This document shows, in pieces, positions 6,666-15,510 of a stretch of 21,246 nt of DNA (within the stretch, counting starts at the first letter, position 1; each line of letters opens with the position of its first letter). A model generated the notes under the pieces. That model ran no database searches, was not told where the DNA came from, and saw nothing but the letters and a program-made list of their open reading frames with translations. The translations under genes were made by a program, and so were the position numbers. Origin of the DNA: CANHVK01 sp044232905 (GTDB taxonomy: Bacteria; Bacteroidota; Bacteroidia; Flavobacteriales_D; Crocinitomicaceae). The stretch spans positions 1 through 21,246 of the forward strand of contig JBIIKZ010000041.1 of the NCBI GenBank assembly GCA_044232905.1, in the 5' to 3' direction.

Positions 6666-8195
6666 ATGCCTCTAAAAAAAACTTTAGAACAATTCATAAA
6701 TGATGCCATAAGTGTTCATGGAAGCAAGTATAATTATTCAAAAGTAATCTATCAAAATAATAGGGAAAAAGTAGCGATAATTTGTACAGAGCATGGTGAA
6801 TTTTTAAAATCCCCTGAGTCACATTTAGCTGGTCAAGGATGTAAAATTTGTAATGGGTATACTTCAATAGATCAGCAATCTTTTTTGGAAATAGCAAATA
6901 ATGTTCATGGATCATTATATGATTACTCAAATACGATTTTCATATCTAAGAAAGAAAAAGTAAAAATTATATGTAAAGTTCACGGCGAATTTGAACAATT
7001 GCCTAGTAGTCACATAAAAGGGCACGGTTGTAACAAATGTGCTCAAATAGAAAGAACACAAACTCAAAGATATACAACTAAAGAATTTATTGATAGTGTA
7101 ACTAAAACACATAATTCAAAATACAATTACAGTAAAGTTATCTACCTTAATAGTCAAACAAAGGTTGAAATAATTTGTCCAGTGCATGGCATTTTTAAAA
7201 TGAAACCAAACAGTCATTTTAATGGTCAAGGATGCCCTGAATGTGGAAGAATATCCGCAAATAAAAATATTGCGCTTGATTATTCTGTTTTTTTAGAGAG
7301 GGCAGAACAAGTACATAACAATCTATACACTTATCAGGAAGAAAGTTACACCAACTATACTACTAAAATTAATATCTATTGTAGTGAACATGGTTATTTC
7401 AAACAGACTCCACATTCTCACATTTCAATGAAAACAGGATGTCCTATATGCGGATACCTGAGAGGTAGTAAATTAATTCAAAAAAGTTGGGATGCTGTCC
7501 ATGATTTATTTTTAGTAGCTCATGGTGATAAATATGAATATAACAAAGGTTCATTTGTTAATGTTTCAAAAAAAATGAAAATTAAATGCAAAGAACATGG
7601 TTGGTTTTTTCAAAAACCATATTCTCATTACGGCGGTTCAGGATGCATCAAATGTGGTGTTGAAGAAGCTCATGAATCGCAAAAAATAGATTTTGAAGAG
7701 TTTGTTGAACGTTCTTTGGACAAGCATGGAAACATCTTTAAATACAATAAATCAAGTTATATTGATATTTTTACATCTGTAGAAATTGAATGTTCAAAAC
7801 ATGGGTTTTTTAATCAAAAGCCAAGGGATCATTACCGAGGTAGCGGTTGTCCTAAATGCATAAGCAGTAGAGGAGAAACACTAGTTAGGCTAATTCTTGA
7901 AAACCAAAACATAAAGTTTGAAGAACAAAAAAAGTTCGAAGATTTAGCACACAAAAACAAGTTGCGATGTGACTTCTATTTGCCTGATTTCAATACTGTA
8001 ATTGAATATAATGGATTACAACATTACGAACCAATTTCTGTTTTTGGAGGTATAAATGGTTTGATACAAACTCAAAAAAGAGATTTAATTAAGTATGCTT
8101 ATCTTGAAGCAAATAAAATAGAGTTAATAATAATTCGGTTTGATAACAACAACGTATCTGACTATCTTTTACAAAAGCTAAAAATCGAAATATAA
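6666..8195 (+). CDS. Nuclease with six Cys/His zinc-finger-like repeats and a PD-(D/E)XK domain
   Basis: Residues 1-400 are six tandem repeats of about 66 residues. Each has a helical start (FI...HG.KY.YS), a strand, and the pattern CxxHGxF...P..H..G.GCxxC, as in CTEHGEF...GQGCKIC and CKVHGEF...GHGCNKC. The Cys and His positions suggest one zinc-binding treble-clef-like finger per repeat, similar to DUF723-type repeats. Residues from 403 form a Vsr/DUF559-like endonuclease fold: Glu404 in GETLVRL, Asp436 in RCDFYLP and Glu447 in IEYNGLQHY are the expected metal ligands, with Asn449 where many relatives have Lys. It has its own transcription unit after a terminator. A sequence-specific nuclease for defence, homing or element competition is plausible. 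The domain reading is strong; the biological target is unknown. Confidence 0.85.
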   Translation: MPLKKTLEQFINDAISVHGSKYNYSKVIYQNNREKVAIICTEHGEFLKSPESHLAGQGCKICNGYTSIDQQSFLEIANNVHGSLYDYSNTIFISKKEKVKIICKVHGEFEQLPSSHIKGHGCNKCAQIERTQTQRYTTKEFIDSVTKTHNSKYNYSKVIYLNSQTKVEIICPVHGIFKMKPNSHFNGQGCPECGRISANKNIALDYSVFLERAEQVHNNLYTYQEESYTNYTTKINIYCSEHGYFKQTPHSHISMKTGCPICGYLRGSKLIQKSWDAVHDLFLVAHGDKYEYNKGSFVNVSKKMKIKCKEHGWFFQKPYSHYGGSGCIKCGVEEAHESQKIDFEEFVERSLDKHGNIFKYNKSSYIDIFTSVEIECSKHGFFNQKPRDHYRGSGCPKCISSRGETLVRLILENQNIKFEEQKKFEDLAHKNKLRCDFYLPDFNTVIEYNGLQHYEPISVFGGINGLIQTQKRDLIKYAYLEANKIELIIIRFDNNNVSDYLLQKLKIEI

Positions 8196-8762
8196 TTGAA
8201 GACGAATAAGATAATGTACACACACCCACACCAAATTCATCCTTATAAACCAAAATCTAAACCTGGCAGCCATATACTAATAATATGGCATTCGTTACAC
8301 TAGATTGAGCCATTCCTCCAATTAACCAAAAATATTATTTTCCAAAATTTTTAACCCGTTTGATTATTTTGGTCTGTGAGTGATAATGAAGGCTCCTTCC
8401 CACAACAACCCCCTGGTGTAAACTTCACCTTCGATATCCCTCCCCTGTAAAAACTTTAAAGAAAATATTTTGCCTAAATGTGGGAAACCGTAAACTTATT
8501 ACCATTCAATAATCTAGTTTTGTTTTTTTATTTTTTATTAAAGCTGAAATAACTTGAACTTTAATTGATCTTTTAATAATTTTAATAAGTGTTAAAAAAA
8601 AATAAATTTGTATGTTAATATTTTAATATAGAGCCGTTTTACACCTTAATTTCTTAGATTATATTTTACCATTTAGCTTTAAACCATTAAAATATAAAAA
8701 AAGAAGTTTCAATTGATTAATAAAAAAACGGTGACACAAACTAATAATATTATATATTTAAA
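8196..8762. other. 567-bp AT-rich intergenic region before the surface-protein cluster
   Basis: I see no convincing gene here. It contains a small inverted repeat (GCCATAT at 8269-8275, ATATGGC at 8283-8289), a C-rich patch at 8395-8450, and a 47-bp block at 8476-8522 that is repeated at 11823-11869 and carries a TAnnTTTG box. The next ATG lies 240 bp beyond that box, so a long leader is possible. Confidence 0.6.
8476..8522 (+). promoter_or_regulatory. Promoter-like block, copy A
   Basis: This 47-bp block shares about 80-85 percent identity with 11823-11869. Both contain AAATGTGG, CCGTAAACTTATTA, ATTCAATAA and a terminal TAnnTTTG box (here TAGTTTTG, 8515-8522). Conservation in two otherwise unlike intergenic regions, each before a secreted-protein gene, suggests a shared promoter or regulator site. 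Confidence 0.5.
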
Positions 8763-10715
8763 ATGAATTTTATAAAGAATAAACTACTATTAAGAACATT
8801 AAATATTTTTATTATAATATTATGTAATATTTCGTTTGGACAAACTTTCCCAAATCCCGCAACCTTATCAACAGGGCAAGGGCTACCTGGCAACATAGAC
8901 CCTATTTGGCTTGTATCTCAATTATACATAACTAATCCGCCAAATCCATTAGGGCTTACTTATAGCCCAGCTCTTATAAATAATAATTGTGCCCCAGGTT
9001 CGTGGGTTACTCCTTCGTCTTTGTCTCCTCCAATTAATAATGGTAATTGGATTACAGAAAATGGAGTTCCATGTGGAAATAATACTGGAGGTTATATTTA
9101 TTTCAGGTTACAATTAAATTTACCTTCGACATGTAATGGAAGTAATATTGCACAAAACGGCAATTACACTTTATATCTTTCGGGATATGTTGACAATATT
9201 ATTACGGATGTTTTTGTTAATGGGGTAACTCAAGGCATCAGTGGAGGTAATTATATACCAGGAGGCCAACTTAATATGACTTTAAACAATTCTTGGAAAA
9301 GTGGATTAAATTACGTTGATATTCAGGTATTCAACATGCCAGGTGGTTCATCAGGTAATCCATATGGATTATTAATGGTTGCTGATTATTCAGCAAGTTT
9401 AAATTCTGATTTGGATGGGGATGGAATAGCAGATCTGAATGATACATGCCCTTGTCAGTTCGGAGGTCTTCCAGATGGCTGTTGCACTACATCAATCCCA
9501 ACAGCTTCATCAACACAAACCTTTTGTAATTCAGCTACTATTTCAAATTTGATTGTCTCAGGAACTAATATTCAATGGTATAACTCATCGACTGGAGGTA
9601 GTGCTCTTGCCTCAACAACTCCTTTGGTAAATGGAACTACGTATTATGCCACTCAGACGATTAGTGGGTGTGAAAGTTCTGTAAGACTACCCGTAATTGT
9701 CAATATAAGTAGCTCGGCATCACCTTCTGGATTATCTACTCAAACTTTTTGTAATAACTCAGCATCAATAGCTAATTTAACAGTTACTGGGTCAAATATT
9801 CAGTGGTATAATCTAGCTGTTGGTGGAAGTTTGATTCCTAATACAACTCCTTTGGTAAATGGAACTACGTATTATGCCAGTCAAAAAATTGGCGTATGTG
9901 AAAGTTTAACTAGGTTCCCTATTAATGTAATTATAAAGACACCATCCTCTCCAACAGGAAACTTAAATCAGTTATTTTGTAATTCAGCTACCATAGCAAA
10001 TCTGTCAATAACAGGGCAAAATATTCGGTGGTATAGTTCAGCAACAGGAGGTACAACTTTATCTAACTCAACAACGTTAATAAATGGGTCATCATATTAT
10101 TCATCACAAATAATAAATGGTTGTGAAAGCCTTATTAGAACACCAGTATTGGTAACTGTATTTTCTGTGCCAATACCTATAGGTAATAGTACTCAAGAGT
10201 TTTGCAAGATTGACAATCCAAGAATTTCTAACTTAATGCCAAATCAGTCAAATATACAATGGTATATTGATTTAGTTAGCAGTTCTGCACTCAATTCTAA
10301 TACAGGACTAATTGACAATACAACTTATTATGCAGAAACAACAGATCTAACTAGCGGATGTAAGAGTCCTAGAACTAAAGTCCACATTACATTTGTACCA
10401 TGCTTACTTGAGATAAATAATATTTTAACCCTAAACGGGAATGACTTAAATGATTTTATCTCCATTAAAAACATAGAAACTTTTCCTAAAAATGAATTTC
10501 AAATATTCAATCGATATGGACAATTATTATGGAAAGGAATAAATTATGACAATCTACATAATACATTTATTGGAAAAGCAAATGTGCAGGACGTATATCA
10601 ACACAATGAGTTTTTGCCTACTGGAACCTATTTTTATGTACTAACATATCATGATTTGTACCACGATAAAAATAGTGATTTAAGAGGGTTTTTATACATA
10701 AACAATAATCAATAA
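8763..10715 (+). CDS. Secreted multidomain protein with T9SS type B (CHU_C/gliding-associated) sorting domain
   Basis: A signal peptide ends near residue 27 (IILCNISFGQ). Residues 30-210 look like a beta-rich jelly-roll. A calcium-binding thrombospondin-3-like loop follows at 216-230 (DLDGDGIADLND). Four Ig-like repeats of the CHU_C-associated type follow at about 246-315, 320-389, 393-462 and 467-545. Each contains TQ.FCN, a central IQWY and a T.YYA..Q strand. The last 100 residues form the type B sorting domain: LTLNGNDLND, FQIFNRYGQLLWKG, and LPTGTYFYVL before GFLYI. The product should cross the outer membrane by type IX secretion and be surface-attached or released. The PorP/SprF-family gene 8 bp downstream is the usual partner of type B substrates. 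The ligand is unknown; adhesion is a guess. Confidence 0.92.
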   Translation: MNFIKNKLLLRTLNIFIIILCNISFGQTFPNPATLSTGQGLPGNIDPIWLVSQLYITNPPNPLGLTYSPALINNNCAPGSWVTPSSLSPPINNGNWITENGVPCGNNTGGYIYFRLQLNLPSTCNGSNIAQNGNYTLYLSGYVDNIITDVFVNGVTQGISGGNYIPGGQLNMTLNNSWKSGLNYVDIQVFNMPGGSSGNPYGLLMVADYSASLNSDLDGDGIADLNDTCPCQFGGLPDGCCTTSIPTASSTQTFCNSATISNLIVSGTNIQWYNSSTGGSALASTTPLVNGTTYYATQTISGCESSVRLPVIVNISSSASPSGLSTQTFCNNSASIANLTVTGSNIQWYNLAVGGSLIPNTTPLVNGTTYYASQKIGVCESLTRFPINVIIKTPSSPTGNLNQLFCNSATIANLSITGQNIRWYSSATGGTTLSNSTTLINGSSYYSSQIINGCESLIRTPVLVTVFSVPIPIGNSTQEFCKIDNPRISNLMPNQSNIQWYIDLVSSSALNSNTGLIDNTTYYAETTDLTSGCKSPRTKVHITFVPCLLEINNILTLNGNDLNDFISIKNIETFPKNEFQIFNRYGQLLWKGINYDNLHNTFIGKANVQDVYQHNEFLPTGTYFYVLTYHDLYHDKNSDLRGFLYINNNQ

Positions 10716-10723
10716 TATGCTAT

Positions 10724-11644
10724 ATGAAGTTGTGTAAAACCTTTTTGCTTTTAAATTTATTTAGCTCTTTTTTAGCGCTATCTCAAAGCGACACCAAATT
10801 ATCTATTTTTACATATAATCCTATAATGTATAATCCTGCCTATGCTGGCTCTTATGATGGTTTGACAATAAATTCAATATATAGCACACAATGGGTTGGG
10901 TTTGATGGAGCTCCAAAAACATTACTCTTATCTGGTCACAGTATTTTATCAGATTCTAATACAGGAGTAGGTTTTGATATAATGTCAGACAGAATTGGTG
11001 CCGTTAGTGAAAATAACATTAATGGTAATTATGCATATCACCTAAACTTAAGTGAAAGCATAAAATTATCGCTTGGCTTAAAAGCTGGTGTGAATTTATT
11101 CAATATTGATTATAATCAATTTGTGATCCAAAATCCAAATGAAAATGATTTGGCTGACAGAAACATATCTCAAAGAAATTTAATGATTGGTTCTGGAGGG
11201 TATTTATACAATGAAAAATGGGCATTAGGATTTTCTATTCCAAATATGCTTAAAACAAAATATGTCAACGATTCAAACCGTCAAATCGCTAATAAAAATC
11301 CATATTATTACATTACAGGGGCCTACAAAATAATGATTGATGATGAAATATTTCTACACCCAAATTTTGTTACAAGAATTGCAGAAGGTGCTCCAACAGC
11401 AACATTGGTAGCTTTGAATTTAAACTGGAAAGATAAACTTATTACTAGTCTTAATTTTGAAGTGGATGTCTCGGTAGGTGCATTTGTTGGATTTAGATTT
11501 TTTGATAATTTTCTGGCAGGCTATTCCTATGATATTGGAGTAAATGACTTTGGAAAATATAATGGTGGAATTCATACCTTTATGCTCAGTTATAGATTAG
11601 ATGATTATTGGAGTAAAAAAAAATGTGCTTGTTTTATTTTTTAA
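10724..11644 (+). CDS. PorP/SprF-family outer-membrane protein
   Basis: The 306-residue product has a signal peptide ending near residue 20 (FLALSQ) and the family hallmark near the N-terminus, YNPIMYNPAYAGS followed by a strand with QWVGFDGAPKT. The remainder consists of alternating hydrophobic strands expected for a 12-14-strand outer-membrane barrel. SprF-type proteins help secrete or anchor a specific type IX substrate, usually encoded just upstream, as here with an 8-bp gap. Length is normal for the family, about 300. The Cys pair near the C-terminus (KKCACFIF) is unusual for a barrel end. Family assignment is firm. It is likely dedicated to the upstream protein and is not the general gliding SprF. 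Confidence 0.93.
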   Translation: MKLCKTFLLLNLFSSFLALSQSDTKLSIFTYNPIMYNPAYAGSYDGLTINSIYSTQWVGFDGAPKTLLLSGHSILSDSNTGVGFDIMSDRIGAVSENNINGNYAYHLNLSESIKLSLGLKAGVNLFNIDYNQFVIQNPNENDLADRNISQRNLMIGSGGYLYNEKWALGFSIPNMLKTKYVNDSNRQIANKNPYYYITGAYKIMIDDEIFLHPNFVTRIAEGAPTATLVALNLNWKDKLITSLNFEVDVSVGAFVGFRFFDNFLAGYSYDIGVNDFGKYNGGIHTFMLSYRLDDYWSKKKCACFIF

Positions 11645-11941
11645 AAACAACAGAAAACCCAAGTGGATTCTATCATTCTATGTAGTGTAGTAAGAAAAGA
11701 AAAGAAAGTTCCAAGAATTACTGTTTTGAGGTAAAAATAACTGAACAATCTTTCGATTATTTACAACCTATTTTTAGGGGGAGGTTGAGGTGTTTTTAGA
11801 GGTCCTTTTAAAAAATTTAGTCAAATGTGGACATCCGTAAACTTATTAAAATTCAATAAGTTAGGTTTGTCTTTTCCTGATAAAAATTAGGAAAGCATTA
11901 ATAAGAATAGTAATATTGTTTGATTTTTAAATTATTGAATT
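11645..11941. other. Intergenic region with repeated promoter-like block and repeated leader
   Basis: There is no gene in these 297 bp. It holds copy B of the promoter-like block (11823-11869, ending TAGGTTTG) and, at 11910-11941, a leader closely matching the one before the FISUMP lipoprotein gene at 16529-16559. Confidence 0.6.
11823..11869 (+). promoter_or_regulatory. Promoter-like block, copy B
   Basis: This is the second copy of the 47-bp block described at 8476-8522. It ends with TAGGTTTG (11862-11869), about 73 bp before the ATG of the broken lipoprotein gene and possibly the promoter for the whole 11.9-16.5 kb gene group. Confidence 0.5.
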
Positions 11942-12482
11942 ATGAAAAAGTTACTTGAAGTTTTGTTGGTAATTGTTATTGTTATTGGATGTACAAAAGA
12001 TGAAAAAGCTAATGAAACAACCAATACGACATACAGGTCAAGGATTATTATTTAAGGTAACATTGCAAACTAAATCACCTCTAGGATCATCATTGACTCA
12101 AACACCAGTAACAGCTTATGTTGATTCAGCCAATAATCAAGCTAGCGATACTTTAGTGATTCAAGATGAACCTGTATCTAATTTTACAATCATCAACAAT
12201 TTGAGCATTGACAACATAAAACAAGATGAGTTTGTGCTATATCCAAATCCAACAAATGATATTTTGTACCTTTCGATTGGAAAAAGTACAGACCAATTGG
12301 AAAATATTAAATTAATAGTTTTTAACACTCTTGGTCAAATTGTAAATGAAATGCCAGTTAAAAACCATAACATGCAAATTTTAAGAAGAAATTGGGAAGC
12401 AGAAGAAATGTATTTTGTTCAAATAACAAACTCAACCAATACTATTTTAACTACAAAAAAAGTTCTTTTAGGAAGAAAATAA
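11942..12482 (+). pseudogene. Chimeric broken gene: lipoprotein 5' end joined out of frame to a cohesin/T9SS 3' end
   Basis: From ATG 11942 the frame gives a lipoprotein signal peptide starting MKKLLEV with a lipobox ending at Cys17 (VIGCTKDEK), then stops at 12053-12055 after 37 residues. From about 12036 another frame encodes the end of a cohesin-like domain (GQGLLFKVTLQTKS) and a T9SS type A sorting tail (EFVLYPNPTND and FNTLGQIVNEM), ending at 12482. The first part closely matches the start and leader of the FISUMP lipoprotein gene at 16560; the second matches residues 866-1003 of the gene at 12492. The junction is near 12035/12036. A full protein would need a frameshift, so it is called a deletion-fusion remnant. 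A longer ATG-started frame from 11973 exists but its first 20 residues are just the lipoprotein 5' end in the wrong frame. Confidence 0.82.
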
Positions 12483-12491
12483 ATAAAAAAT

Positions 12492-15400
12492 ATGAAAAAA
12501 ATTACACTTTTAGCAGCCATCTTTTTTTGTATAATATCTTCCAATGCCCAAATAGTTTCGACATTTGCAGGTTCAGGAGTTGCAGGCTCTACAAACGGAA
12601 CCGGTACAGCAGCTCAATTTAATAATCCATCAGCCATTTGTTTAGATAATAATCATAATGTTTATGTAGCTGATTCCAATAACAACGTAATTCGAAAGAT
12701 CACACCAACTGGAATAGTTACAACACTTGCAGGTTCAGGAGTTGCTGGCTTTGCAGATGGCACAGCAACAGCAGCTCAATTTAACAATCCGTCAGGTATT
12801 TGTACTGATGGATCTTCCATATATGTAGCCGATACCAACAATAACAGAATTCGAAAAATTACAGCAACGGGAGTAGTTACTACATTTGCTGGTTCTACAC
12901 AAGGGTATGCTGATGGTACTGGGACATCTGCTAAATTTAATAATCCGTCAGGTATTTATAATGATGGATCTTCCATATATGTAGCCGATACCAACAATAA
13001 CAGAATTCGAAAAATTACAGCAACGGGAGTAGTTACTACATTTGCTGGTTCTACACAAGGGTATGCTGATGGTACGGGAATAGCAGCTCAATTTAATGGT
13101 CCTAAGGGAATATGTATGTACGAAGGTTTTTTATTTTTAGCAGATGCCAATAATAACAGAATTCGAAGAATTACAACTGCAGGAGTAGTTACTACATTTG
13201 CTGGTTCTACACAAGGGTATGCTGATGGTACTGGGACATCTGCTAAATTTAATAATCCAATAAGTATTTCATATGATTCTAAAGGCCGTTTTTTTGTAAC
13301 GGACCAAAACAATAATAGAATTAGAAAGATTGATTACAATAATCTTACTAATTATGGAATAGTAACAACCTATTCTGGTTCAAATCAAGGATTTTTAGAT
13401 GGAAATGTTTCAACCGCTTTATTTAATGCGCCAACAGGAATTTTTATAGATTCAAACATATTATATTTAGCTGATTCGGGCAATAATATAATTCGAAAAA
13501 CAACAATTTGTGATATACCTCCAACATTTGGCATTCTTAATTGGTCTCCGTATTATTGTACTACATCTGGGGAAATTTATAGTTATATAGATAGCCAAAA
13601 CACTTATTCAAGTATAACTATTTATAGCTCTAACGATGGTCTTTCTCTTAACACTTTAACTGGAACAATAAATCCAAGTACTTCAATTCCTGGAAATTAT
13701 TCTGTATGGTGTGTTGCAACACCTTATGGATGCCCCAATATAGGTAGTAGTAATTCAATTGATATAAATATTGAAACTCAACCAACAGCAAATATAAGTT
13801 ATACTGGAAGTCCCTATTATACTAATGTAACTGCATCACAACCAGTTACTTTAACAGGATCAGGCAATTATTTGGGAGGTTCTTTTTCCTCACAACCTAG
13901 TGGACTAGAAATGAATATTTCCACAGGAGAAATATATCCAAGCAGTTCTATGCCGGGTACTTATACAGTTTCATATTTTGTCTATAACGGATGCCAAACT
14001 AATGTTACGACTCAAGTAGTAATCCTAAATTATAGTAATTTAAGCATTACTTCATCAACTAATACTGCTGGATTATTTGATACCATTACTGTAGATGTGC
14101 AACTTTCAGAAGCTGCTGATGTGTACAGTTTGTATATGAAACTTAAAGGTAATCCTGCTGTAAGTCAGTACTTGGATTATTCAGGGTATACTGCCGGTAC
14201 ATTACTGGGAACAGGAATTAGTGTTATTTCAACGTCACCGATAGCTACTAGTGGGGTCTATGATTTCGGAATTACTAAAGTGGGTTCGGTGCCCGGATAT
14301 ACGGGTGGTGGGTTATTTTATTCCTTTCGGTTTGTTACTAAAAACATTCCAATTCCTCAAGGGACTAGTTTTTGTTTTTACTTAGACAATGTAAGTGCCT
14401 ACAATTCGACTGGAAACACTGTTAATTTGATATACAGTCAACCTCAATATTGTTATACTTTTAACAATCAAGTTAATGTTTGGCCAGGAGATTTAAATAA
14501 ATCTAATACAGTTACCACGGCTGATTTATTACCAATTGGGTATTTTTATAATTCAACTGGTCCTGCAAGGTCAAATGCAACTATTCAATGGTATGCTCAA
14601 CCTGCAACACTTTGGGGGTATAATCATAGTACTTCTAGTGGTGATGCTTATAAAGTATTTGCAGACTCTAATGGAGATGGGGTAATCAACAATGCTGACC
14701 AAGCGGCCATAGGGTTTAACATGAATAAGATACACGCTCGACTTGCAGCACCCATAACTGTTAAAAAAAATAACACCTCTAGACGACTTGCTGTTTCTAG
14801 CGGAAGCCTAGTAGTTACGCCTAATACTACTATTGTAAACGCTTCACTGTTGCCACAAACGGTAACCTTTACCGTTAATTTGAATAACTCAGGAGGTTTA
14901 AGTGCGCTTTATGGTATATCCGTAAATCTGGTTTTTGACGAAACCATTTTTGATATAGCTACTGCCACTCTAGATTATAAAGGCTCTATATTTGGAGCCA
15001 CTGACACAGATTGTTTAGTGATGAATTATGCTTCCGGAAAAATGGTAAGCGTTGGTTTAACAAGATATGCCAATGCCGCTATAAACGGTCAAGGATTATT
15101 GTTTAAAGTAACCCTACAAACAAAATCTACCCTAACAAAATCGTTAACTCAAACTCCTGTAACAGCTTATGTTGATGCTGCAAACAATCAAACGGGAGAT
15201 GCCTTGGTAGTTCATGATGCTCCCGTAACGAATTTTACAATCATCAATAATCTAGGAGTTGAGACTATAAAATCAGACGAGTTTGTACTCTATCCAAACC
15301 CTGTTAAAGACTTTTTATTAATAAAAGGTAATTCTATTGTAAATAAAGTAACTGTTTTCAATTCTTTAGGTCAATTCTTGTTTGAAAAAAATCAAAACAA

Positions 15401-15503
15401 TGATGAATTTAGTCTTGACTTATCGGATTTATCAACAGGCAATTATTTCATTACAGTTGAATCAGATAATAATAAACAATTTTTAAAAGTAATAAAAGAT
15501 TAA
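12492..15503 (+). CDS. Large secreted protein: NHL repeats, cohesin-dockerin-cohesin, T9SS type A sorting tail
   Basis: A signal peptide (about 1-20, ending ISSNAQ) precedes six NHL repeats (about 21-345) with the pattern VTTFAGS...DG...A.FNNP.GI...YVADTNNN.IRKI, expected to form a beta-propeller. Residues 350-510 look like Ig/PKD-type beta domains. A cohesin-like domain spans about 515-665. A dockerin-like segment has two calcium loops, GDLNKSNTVTTAD near 665 and DSNGDGVINNADQ near 725-737. A second cohesin-like domain covers about 774-925, and the type A sorting tail is 928-1003 (FVLYPNPVKDF, FNSLGQF, LSTGNYFITV). Two NHL units are identical over about 114 bp. Export by type IX secretion is well supported. 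The role is probably surface binding or adhesion, and the ligand is unknown. Confidence 0.9.
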   Translation: MKKITLLAAIFFCIISSNAQIVSTFAGSGVAGSTNGTGTAAQFNNPSAICLDNNHNVYVADSNNNVIRKITPTGIVTTLAGSGVAGFADGTATAAQFNNPSGICTDGSSIYVADTNNNRIRKITATGVVTTFAGSTQGYADGTGTSAKFNNPSGIYNDGSSIYVADTNNNRIRKITATGVVTTFAGSTQGYADGTGIAAQFNGPKGICMYEGFLFLADANNNRIRRITTAGVVTTFAGSTQGYADGTGTSAKFNNPISISYDSKGRFFVTDQNNNRIRKIDYNNLTNYGIVTTYSGSNQGFLDGNVSTALFNAPTGIFIDSNILYLADSGNNIIRKTTICDIPPTFGILNWSPYYCTTSGEIYSYIDSQNTYSSITIYSSNDGLSLNTLTGTINPSTSIPGNYSVWCVATPYGCPNIGSSNSIDINIETQPTANISYTGSPYYTNVTASQPVTLTGSGNYLGGSFSSQPSGLEMNISTGEIYPSSSMPGTYTVSYFVYNGCQTNVTTQVVILNYSNLSITSSTNTAGLFDTITVDVQLSEAADVYSLYMKLKGNPAVSQYLDYSGYTAGTLLGTGISVISTSPIATSGVYDFGITKVGSVPGYTGGGLFYSFRFVTKNIPIPQGTSFCFYLDNVSAYNSTGNTVNLIYSQPQYCYTFNNQVNVWPGDLNKSNTVTTADLLPIGYFYNSTGPARSNATIQWYAQPATLWGYNHSTSSGDAYKVFADSNGDGVINNADQAAIGFNMNKIHARLAAPITVKKNNTSRRLAVSSGSLVVTPNTTIVNASLLPQTVTFTVNLNNSGGLSALYGISVNLVFDETIFDIATATLDYKGSIFGATDTDCLVMNYASGKMVSVGLTRYANAAINGQGLLFKVTLQTKSTLTKSLTQTPVTAYVDAANNQTGDALVVHDAPVTNFTIINNLGVETIKSDEFVLYPNPVKDFLLIKGNSIVNKVTVFNSLGQFLFEKNQNNDEFSLDLSDLSTGNYFITVESDNNKQFLKVIKD
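12806..13075 (+). repeat. In-gene tandem duplication of an NHL unit (156-bp period)
   Basis: Positions 12806-12919 are identical by eye to 12962-13075, a shift of 156 bp or 52 codons, including silent positions. Other NHL units of the same gene differ more, so this duplication is recent. Further partial copies continue near 13150-13250. Copy number here could change by slippage or recombination without breaking the frame. Confidence 0.85.
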
Positions 15504-15510
15504 TTATATT

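Noticed and set aside
11973..12035. The ATG-started frame from 11973 as a real N-terminus of a T9SS protein
   Set aside because: The first 20 codons are the out-of-frame reading of the lipoprotein signal region, and there is no export signal, although the sorting tail requires one.
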